A DNA stretch of 64,000 nucleotides. Origin: Comamonas testosteroni. Its GTDB lineage: Bacteria > Pseudomonadota > Gammaproteobacteria > Burkholderiales > Burkholderiaceae_C. Positions 58,466 to 64,000 of this stretch are shown piece by piece. The notes under the pieces were generated by a model. That model worked only from the letters and a program-made list of their open reading frames with translations, had not been told where the DNA came from and did not search any database. Position numbers and translations under genes: made by a program. The DNA lies in NCBI GenBank assembly GCA_008727115.1, contig CP044131.1:1550001-1614000 (forward strand). Direction: 5' to 3'. Each line of letters begins with the position of its first letter. The first letter of the stretch is position 1.

Positions 58466-59992
58466 ATGGCATCCAGCCCATCGCAGCGCGATTACAGCGC
58501 GCCCTGTCCTGGTTGTGGCGCGCCGGTTCATTTCGCCAGTGCGCAGTCCAGCTTTGCTGTCTGTGAGTTCTGCCGCAGCACCGTGGTGCGTGATGGAGAA
58601 ACGCTCAAGCGCATCGGCTCCATGGCCGAGGTCTTTGAAGACTACAGCCCATTGCAATTGGGTGCCTCGGGCATGGTCAAGCTCAATAGCAAACCCGAGC
58701 CCTTCACCCTGGTGGGGCGTGCGCAATACAAAAGCAAGGCGGGCAGTTGGTCGGAGTGGGTGGCTGCGCTCAGCAGTGGTGAGCTGGCCTGGCTGAGTGA
58801 GGACAACGGCAGCTTTGTCTTTGCTGTCAACTGGCAGCCACCGGGCTGGAACGTGACGGAGTTTCAGGCCCGCGAATGGCGCATGGGCCGAGAGGTCAAG
58901 GCAGGGGCAGAGTCCTTCACGGTTACCAGTATTCAGGATGCCCAGCTGATGTCTGCCCAGGGCGAGCTGCCTGAGTTGCCGGAGCAGGGGAAAGCATTCA
59001 AGCTGGTAGAGCTGCGCAGCGAAAAAGACCAGATTCTCTCCATCGACTTCAGCGGCAAGGTGCCGGCTTTCAGCCTGGGTGCTGCTGTGGCACTGGAGGC
59101 TCTGCAAATGCAGGGCCTGCGCAGCAGTGCCAAGAAAAGCACGGAAGGCCGCCACTTCAACTGCCCCCAGTGCGGTGCCGTGGTGCCCGTGCGCTTCGAA
59201 ACCACCAAGGCCTTGAGCTGCCCCAGTTGTGCCAGCCTGATCGACATGTCCAAGGGGCTGGGAGGGGAGCTGAGCTATGCCGAGCAGCGTCGCAAGATCA
59301 AGCCTGCCATTGCGCTGGGCAGCGAGGGAATGCTCGATGGCCTGAAGTGGCAGGTCGTGGGTTTTCAGCGCCGCAGTGGACGAGGCCTGGGCGAAGATGA
59401 GGACGACAGCTTCATCTGGGATGAATACCTGCTCTACAACAAGAAGGCCGGTTTTTCGTTCATCGTCGACTCGGAAGATGGCTGGAGTACGACGCGCGTT
59501 ATCAATGGTGCCCCAAAACTCAGCAAGAGCGGGGCGACGGCTACCTATCTGCAGCGCAAGTACCAGCGTGACTATGCTTATCTGGCCGAGACCCAGTACG
59601 CCGAGGGCGAGTTTTACTGGCCGGTGTTCAAGGGGGCCAAGTCCAGCAATGTGGACTATGTGAATGCGGGTAAGAAGTCCACGCTGGCGCTGGAGACGGC
59701 CAACCAGGAAACCACCTGGAGCCATGGCCAGAGCGTGCCAGTGCAGACGATTGCCCAGGCCTTTGGCGTGAGCAAGCTCAAGGACCGCTCGCAGGTCAGC
59801 CCCCTGTCGGGCAGCGGCTTCAGCTGGGGCACGATTGTGTTCTGGCTGTTCGCGCTGCTGTTCATCCTGCCGTTTTTGCGGGCCTGTATGTCCAGTCCCA
59901 ACTGCGACCCGCGCACCGATCCCAACTGCACCTATACCCGCTCCAGCAGCGGATCCTATGGCGGCTACACCTCGGGCGGTAGCCACAAGTAG
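58466..59992 (+). CDS. DUF4178 protein with two zinc ribbons and a C-terminal membrane helix
   Basis: A 508-residue protein. Residues 14-36 hold a CPGC...CEFC zinc ribbon, then one DUF4178 copy. A second ribbon lies near 233-260 (CPQCG...CPSC) followed by another DUF4178-like copy. A hydrophobic helix (TIVFWLFALLFILPFL, about 454-469) and a Cys/Ser/Gly-rich tail end it. The function is unknown. The gene is followed by DUF350 and a spermidine-synthase-like gene on the same strand, a linkage I recall from envelope-stress (PspA-associated) gene neighbourhoods. Confidence 0.85.
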   Translation: MASSPSQRDYSAPCPGCGAPVHFASAQSSFAVCEFCRSTVVRDGETLKRIGSMAEVFEDYSPLQLGASGMVKLNSKPEPFTLVGRAQYKSKAGSWSEWVAALSSGELAWLSEDNGSFVFAVNWQPPGWNVTEFQAREWRMGREVKAGAESFTVTSIQDAQLMSAQGELPELPEQGKAFKLVELRSEKDQILSIDFSGKVPAFSLGAAVALEALQMQGLRSSAKKSTEGRHFNCPQCGAVVPVRFETTKALSCPSCASLIDMSKGLGGELSYAEQRRKIKPAIALGSEGMLDGLKWQVVGFQRRSGRGLGEDEDDSFIWDEYLLYNKKAGFSFIVDSEDGWSTTRVINGAPKLSKSGATATYLQRKYQRDYAYLAETQYAEGEFYWPVFKGAKSSNVDYVNAGKKSTLALETANQETTWSHGQSVPVQTIAQAFGVSKLKDRSQVSPLSGSGFSWGTIVFWLFALLFILPFLRACMSSPNCDPRTDPNCTYTRSSSGSYGGYTSGGSHK

Positions 59993-60043
59993 GCGCTGCC
60001 GCTTTGGGCAGACAGCCCTTTATCTCATTACAGGAGAGACATC

Positions 60044-60262
60044 ATGAATTTTGACTGGTTCAGCGCACAGAACTTCTTTGGCTCCATCCTCTACGCCCTG
60101 GTGGGGGTGGTGGTGTTCTGGCTGTGCTTCATCATCATCGACAAGATCACCCCTGTCGATATGTGGGCCGAGATTGTGGAAAAGCACAACAAGGCGCTGG
60201 CCATGGTGGTGGCGGCCATGTGTCTGGGCATCTCCATCATTGTGGCGGCGGCGATTCACTGA
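60044..60262 (+). CDS. DUF350 (YjfL-like) membrane protein
   Basis: A 72-residue protein with two hydrophobic helices (FGSILYALVGVVVFWLCFII and ALAMVVAAMCLGISIIVAAA), i.e. a single DUF350 repeat, half of the usual two-repeat length. Function unknown; it likely works with its DUF4178 neighbour. AGGAGAG lies 9 bases before the ATG. Confidence 0.87.
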   Translation: MNFDWFSAQNFFGSILYALVGVVVFWLCFIIIDKITPVDMWAEIVEKHNKALAMVVAAMCLGISIIVAAAIH

Positions 60263-60378
60263 GGGCTCCCCCTGAGGCGCTTTGCGCCTTCACCTTCTCT
60301 GCTTTGCGGAGGGGGACGACAGCATCGCTGCGGGGCGGCCCTTGCTGGCTGTCTCTTTGCTGGTGTGTGCCAGTTTTT
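60263..60378 (+). repeat. R1 intergenic repeat, downstream of the DUF350 gene
   Basis: A well-preserved copy starting four bases after the stop: GCTCCCCCTGAGGCGC, GCGGAGGGGGACGACAGC, GCGGGGCGGCCCTTGCTGG, CTGTCTC, GTGCCAGTTTTTGC. Confidence 0.7.
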
Positions 60379-60412
60379 GCGGTTGCTATCTCTAGAAAAT
60401 TAAGGCGATTTG

Positions 60413-61969
60413 ATGACTTCGACACAGGCAGAGCAGGGCGGCGCTTCGCAGGAGCTGGGACCGCGGCCAATTGATGTGGCGCTGCTGGCCAGTGTGTTTG
60501 TGATTGCGGCTTGCGGTCTGCTCTACGAGCTGGCTGCGGGCGCACTGGCGTCCTATCTGCTGGGCGATTCGGTGCTGCAGTTCTCCACCATCATCGGCAC
60601 CTATCTGTTTGCCATGGGTATTGGCTCGTGGCTGTCGCGCTACTTTGAGGATCAACTGCCTGCGCACTTTCTACGAGTGGAGTTGATGGTGGCGCTGGTG
60701 GGCGGTGCCTTGCCTGCCGTGCTGTTTCTGGCCAATGCCTATGCACCGGGCGCTTTTCGCTTTTTGCTCTACGGCATGGTGATGGTGGTGGGCACGCTGG
60801 TGGGATTGGAGATTCCGCTGGTCATGCGCATCTTGAAGCGCAATGCTTCGCTCAAGGATCTGGTGTCTAAGGTTCTGACCTTTGACTATCTGGGAGCGTT
60901 GGCTGTGTCGTTGGCCTTCCCGATTGTGCTGGTGCCTCAGCTGGGGCTGGTGCGTACTGGGCTGCTGTTCGGCTTCATGAATGCGGCGATTGCTGTGTGG
61001 GCACTGGTGCTGTTCCGGCATGAGCTGCGTCGCCTGAGAGCCCATGCCTGGGCTTGTGCGCTGGTGTTGCTGGCGCTGGGCAGTGGTCTTGTCGGAGCCG
61101 ATCAGTTGACCAAGCTGGCAGACGATCACTTTTATCAGGATCGCATTGTGCTGAGCAGCAGCTCGCCCTATCAGCGCATTGTGGTGACGCAGGGGCGGCA
61201 GGGGGCTCGCCTGTATCTGAATGGCAATCTGCAGTTTGCCCAGAGTGATGAATACCGTTATCACGAAGCGCTGGTACACCCCGCCATGGCGGCGCACGGC
61301 GCTCCCAAGAAGATAGCGGTACTGGGCGGAGGGGATGGCATGGCGGTGCGCGAGGTGCTTAAGTACCCGAGCGTGCAGGCCGTCACGCTGGTGGAGCTGG
61401 ATCCGGCCATGACCGGTCTGTTCAAAAGCAATGCCATGATGACGGCGCTCAATGGCAATGCGCTCAACGACCCGCGCGTGAGCATCGTCAATACCGATGC
61501 TTTTCGCTGGCTGCAGGAAACAGCCGAGATGTTTGACGTGATCGTGGTGGATTTTCCCGATCCCACCAATTTCGCCATTGGCAAGCTGTTCACCAACAGC
61601 TTTTATTCCCTGCTGGACAAGCGCCTTGCGGCCAGCGGCTATGCCGTGATCCAAACCACCTCGCCGCTGATTGCGCGCCAGAGCTTCTGGACCGTAGTGC
61701 AGACCGTGGAGTCGATCGGACTGACGACCAAGCCCTATCACGCCCATGTGCCCAGCTTTGGGGAATGGGGCTTTGTGCTGGCCAGCCACCGCCCTTGGCG
61801 CGAGCCCGATACTTTGCCTGCCGGCATGCGCTTTTTGACACTGCCCACGTTGCGGCAGATGTTTGACTTCCCTGTCGACATGGCGCGCGTGCCCTCCGAG
61901 GTGAACCGGCTGTCCAATCAGGTGCTGGTCAATACCTATGAGCGCGAATGGGGCAAGGTGGAGCATTGA
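60413..61969 (+). CDS. Polytopic spermidine-synthase-like aminopropyltransferase
   Basis: A 518-residue protein. The N-terminal 230 residues contain about seven transmembrane helices. The C-terminal half is a spermine/spermidine synthase domain with the SAM/decarboxylated-SAM motif VLGGGDGMAVREV (about residues 302-314), ELDPAMTGLF and VVDFPDPTNF. It may transfer aminopropyl groups near the membrane. The next gene overlaps by one base (TGATG), so translation is coupled. No speD or speA is in the window. Confidence 0.87.
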   Translation: MTSTQAEQGGASQELGPRPIDVALLASVFVIAACGLLYELAAGALASYLLGDSVLQFSTIIGTYLFAMGIGSWLSRYFEDQLPAHFLRVELMVALVGGALPAVLFLANAYAPGAFRFLLYGMVMVVGTLVGLEIPLVMRILKRNASLKDLVSKVLTFDYLGALAVSLAFPIVLVPQLGLVRTGLLFGFMNAAIAVWALVLFRHELRRLRAHAWACALVLLALGSGLVGADQLTKLADDHFYQDRIVLSSSSPYQRIVVTQGRQGARLYLNGNLQFAQSDEYRYHEALVHPAMAAHGAPKKIAVLGGGDGMAVREVLKYPSVQAVTLVELDPAMTGLFKSNAMMTALNGNALNDPRVSIVNTDAFRWLQETAEMFDVIVVDFPDPTNFAIGKLFTNSFYSLLDKRLAASGYAVIQTTSPLIARQSFWTVVQTVESIGLTTKPYHAHVPSFGEWGFVLASHRPWREPDTLPAGMRFLTLPTLRQMFDFPVDMARVPSEVNRLSNQVLVNTYEREWGKVEH

Positions 61970-63705
61970 TGGCAGGGCCAGTCATCAATCGCCGTCAGTC
62001 CTTGCAATGGGGCGGTGCTGCGGCGCTGGGGCTGTCGGGCTGCAAGCCTGCGGAGCCCCTGCTGGAGGATCTGCCCGGTGGCTTTACGGGTGTGGCGCTG
62101 GAGCGCGGTCATAGTCTGCGCCCCTTTTGGCAGCGTCTGGCCCAGGGGCTTGAGCTGCCTGCACCTGCTGTAGTGCATCGTGCGCCTGTGGTGGTTGCGG
62201 GTGGCGGTATGGCCGGATTGGCTGCGGCACGTGCGCTGGAGTTGGCGGGCGTGCAAGGCGCCGCCTTGCTGGATACCCAGGCTGCCATGGGCGGCAACAG
62301 TCAGGGTGGGCAGCTCAAAGGCATTTCCTGCCCATTGGGCGCGCACTATCTGCCTGTGCCCGGAGACGATGCCTACGAGGTGCAGGACTGGCTGGAAGAG
62401 CTGGGTGTGCGCCAGCGTGTGGCTGGCCGTTGGCGCTATGACGAGCGCTATCTGTGCCATAGTCCGCAGGAGCGGCTGTACTGGCAAGGCAACTGGCATG
62501 AGGGCTTGCTGCCCGTACAGGGAGTAAGCCAGCGCACGCTGGATCAATATGCCTTGTTTGAAAAGCTGGTTGGAGCGGCGATGGGTGCTGCGCGCTTTGC
62601 CATGCCATCGATTCGAGTCTGGCAGCGAGCAGGGCAGCTTCCCCCCTCTCATGCCGAACTGGATGCCCAGCGCTTTGACCACTGGCTGGCGGCTCAGGGG
62701 CTGGATGACGAGTGCCTGCTCTGGTATCTGGACTACAGTTGCCGCGATGATTTCGGTGCCGGGCTGGGCAGGGTGTCCGCATGGGCGGGTATTCATTATT
62801 TCGCCAGTCGCCACGGCTTTCATGCACCGCGCCTGCAGCTTGAGCATGACAGTGCTGACGAGGGCGAGCAGGTGCTGACCTGGCCTCAAGGAAATGGCTG
62901 GCTGAGCCAGCAGTTGGTGGCAAGGTTGAAGGCCACACATCTGCAGACGGACTGCAGCGTGCTCGCCATCACGGAAGATGCGGGCGGCGTGCAGGTCGAT
63001 ACCTGGCACCATGGCCGCCAGCAGCTTGAGCGCTGGCTGGCTGGGCATTGCGTGGTGGCGCTGCCCACTTTTGTGGCGTCACGCGTGCTGCGCAACGCCC
63101 CTGATTTTCTGCGGATGGTGGCGACGCGGCTGGACTGGGCGCCCTGGCTGGTGGCCAATATTCATATTGATCACCCGCTGGCGGACTATCCTGGCGCAGA
63201 ACCCGCTTGGGACAATGTGCTGTACCGCGATAGCAATGTCGGTGGCCTGGGCTATGTGGATGCGGGCAATCAGCGGCTGGATCGAGTCAGTCGCCAGCCT
63301 ACGGTGCTCAGTTATTACCAGGCTTTGGGCGATTGGGGCGATGGCCGCAGGCAGTTGCTGGAGCAGCCCTTTGCCTTTTGGCGTGACCGGATTGTGAAGA
63401 CGCTGAGTGAGCCACATCCTGATTTGCTGCGGCGGGCGATACGCATGGAGATTAGCCGCTATGGTCACGCCATGGCGATCCCGCGCCCCGGAGATCAGAA
63501 GATCTTGAGTGAAATTGGCCTCAAATTCAATCAGGTAAAGCGCAAGCAGCTATCGAATGGGGAGCGTTTCAGTGCATTGCCTACGCCGGCAACAACGCGT
63601 CTGAGCTTCGCGCATTCGGACTGGGCGGGCTATTCGGTATTGGAGGAGGCCTTCACGCGGGGGCACCATGCCGGTCTGATCGCTGCTGCTGGCCTGGGCG
63701 GGTAG
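61969..63705 (+). CDS. Tat-exported lipoprotein FAD-dependent oxidoreductase (amine-oxidase-like)
   Basis: A 578-residue flavoprotein. It starts MAGPVINRRQSLQWGG, a twin-arginine motif, then a lipobox ALGLSGC, predicting Tat export and membrane anchoring. The FAD motif VVAGGGMAGLAAARALE is at about 74-90. Fold resembles NAD(P)-binding amine oxidases. Coupled to the membrane spermidine-synthase-like gene, it may oxidise a polyamine product in the periplasm. Residues near 518-532 are encoded by an R3-like repeat (63515-63560). Confidence 0.83.
   Translation: MAGPVINRRQSLQWGGAAALGLSGCKPAEPLLEDLPGGFTGVALERGHSLRPFWQRLAQGLELPAPAVVHRAPVVVAGGGMAGLAAARALELAGVQGAALLDTQAAMGGNSQGGQLKGISCPLGAHYLPVPGDDAYEVQDWLEELGVRQRVAGRWRYDERYLCHSPQERLYWQGNWHEGLLPVQGVSQRTLDQYALFEKLVGAAMGAARFAMPSIRVWQRAGQLPPSHAELDAQRFDHWLAAQGLDDECLLWYLDYSCRDDFGAGLGRVSAWAGIHYFASRHGFHAPRLQLEHDSADEGEQVLTWPQGNGWLSQQLVARLKATHLQTDCSVLAITEDAGGVQVDTWHHGRQQLERWLAGHCVVALPTFVASRVLRNAPDFLRMVATRLDWAPWLVANIHIDHPLADYPGAEPAWDNVLYRDSNVGGLGYVDAGNQRLDRVSRQPTVLSYYQALGDWGDGRRQLLEQPFAFWRDRIVKTLSEPHPDLLRRAIRMEISRYGHAMAIPRPGDQKILSEIGLKFNQVKRKQLSNGERFSALPTPATTRLSFAHSDWAGYSVLEEAFTRGHHAGLIAAAGLGG
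63515..63562 (+). repeat. R3-like repeat inside the flavin oxidoreductase coding region
   Basis: GGCCTCAAATTCAATCAGG and GCGCAAGCAGCTATCGAAT are near-identical to parts of intergenic R3 copies (GCGCAAGCAGCTATC also at 6391-6405). The reading frame stays open through it. Confidence 0.5.
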
Positions 63706-63734
63706 TTTGGCTTGAAAAAAGCCTGTCAAGAGCA

Positions 63735-64000
63735 TTAATGGCGGCTGCCTGGCAGCTTGACGACGCGATATAGCTCGGCGTTGCCGCGTGCGCTGTGGAT
63801 GCCCAGCTGAGCCATGGAGCGCAAATCGAGGTCCAGTGTCAGTGACGAGCGCGCCAGCGCGGAAGTGATGGCGGGCCTGCGCCCGTCCAGGTGCCAGATA
63901 GGCGGGTAGAGGCTGTCTCCATCGCGGTCGATGACGCTGGCAATCTGCGGCTCATCCAGGCTTCGACCACGGCGCAACACGACAGCGACTTCACCGTTGT
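63735..64000 (-). CDS. C-terminal part of a probable HD-GYP domain protein (cut by window end)
   Basis: An open frame of at least 88 residues that runs off the right edge; only the C-terminus is seen. The pattern NGEVAVVLRRGRSLDEPQIA followed by VIDRDGDSLYPPIWHLDGRR resembles the tail of HD-GYP phosphodiesterases (c-di-GMP turnover) in Burkholderiales. The catalytic HD-GYP residues lie outside the window, so the assignment is tentative. Confidence 0.5.
   Translation of the reverse strand, partial: NGEVAVVLRRGRSLDEPQIASVIDRDGDSLYPPIWHLDGRRPAITSALARSSLTLDLDLRSMAQLGIHSARGNAELYRVVKLPGSRH

Noticed and set aside
1-64000. Prophage, integrative element or defence island
   Set aside because: No integrase, phage structural, restriction or toxin-antitoxin genes were recognised; the only mobile element is one IS.

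Overview
The window is chromosomal DNA of a beta-proteobacterium, most likely the genus Comamonas (Comamonadaceae, Burkholderiales). The evidence is the gene order (cysI-DUF934-cysH-cysD-cysN; thrS-infC-rpmI-rplT-pheS-pheT-ihfA-merR-tRNA-Pro), strong G/C bias at third codon positions, and three families of short dispersed repeats of the kind I associate with Comamonas/Delftia/Acidovorax genomes. No phage, plasmid, CRISPR or rRNA was seen. There is one insertion sequence, an IS5-family element of the IS903 group.

Layout. 0.2-3.6 kb: NCS2 purine permease, then a ferredoxin and its NADP reductase. 3.8-9.4 kb: assimilatory sulfate reduction operon (cysI, DUF934, cysH, cysD, cysN, all minus strand). 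9.6-14.5 kb: CorC/HlyC-type membrane protein, MnmC with a decayed methyltransferase half, a UPF0126 membrane protein behind a tandem glycine riboswitch, and YggX. 14.6-20.6 kb: sulfate-binding protein; PutA, which lacks the DNA-binding domain, with a divergent Lrp-type regulator. 20.6-24.1 kb: GbsR-type regulator, SDR, DoxX-like and DUF2269 operon, the last gene cut near its start by the IS. 24.3-29 kb: RlmD, a Fur-boxed DUF2325 unit, BI-1 protein and a GlcG-like protein.

29.2-41.9 kb is an iron region: hemP, bfd-tonB-exbB-exbD, PiuC-type dioxygenase and a catecholate-type TonB-dependent receptor with Fur-like boxes. Diverging from the receptor is a set of PepSY membrane protein, DUF2271, DUF4198, ApbE and a membrane-anchored flavodoxin/FNR reductase. 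It reads as an NADPH-to-periplasm electron path for releasing iron from siderophores. 41.9-45.8 kb: SWIB-domain protein, RraA, DMT exporter, and isocitrate lyase behind an array of palindromes.

45.8-54.5 kb is the translation operon. The thrS leader holds a 13-codon ORF with three Thr codons and two mutually exclusive RNA folds, the second ending in a terminator: a candidate threonine attenuator. 54.8-58.4 kb: hydrolase, aldo-keto reductase, YbaK and PlsY. 58.5-63.7 kb is an accessory cluster: zinc-ribbon DUF4178 protein, DUF350 membrane protein, a polytopic spermidine-synthase-like enzyme and a Tat-lipoprotein flavin oxidoreductase translationally coupled to it. It suggests polyamine chemistry at the cell envelope. 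The window ends inside a probable HD-GYP protein.

All functional calls come from reading motifs and context; no database search was possible.
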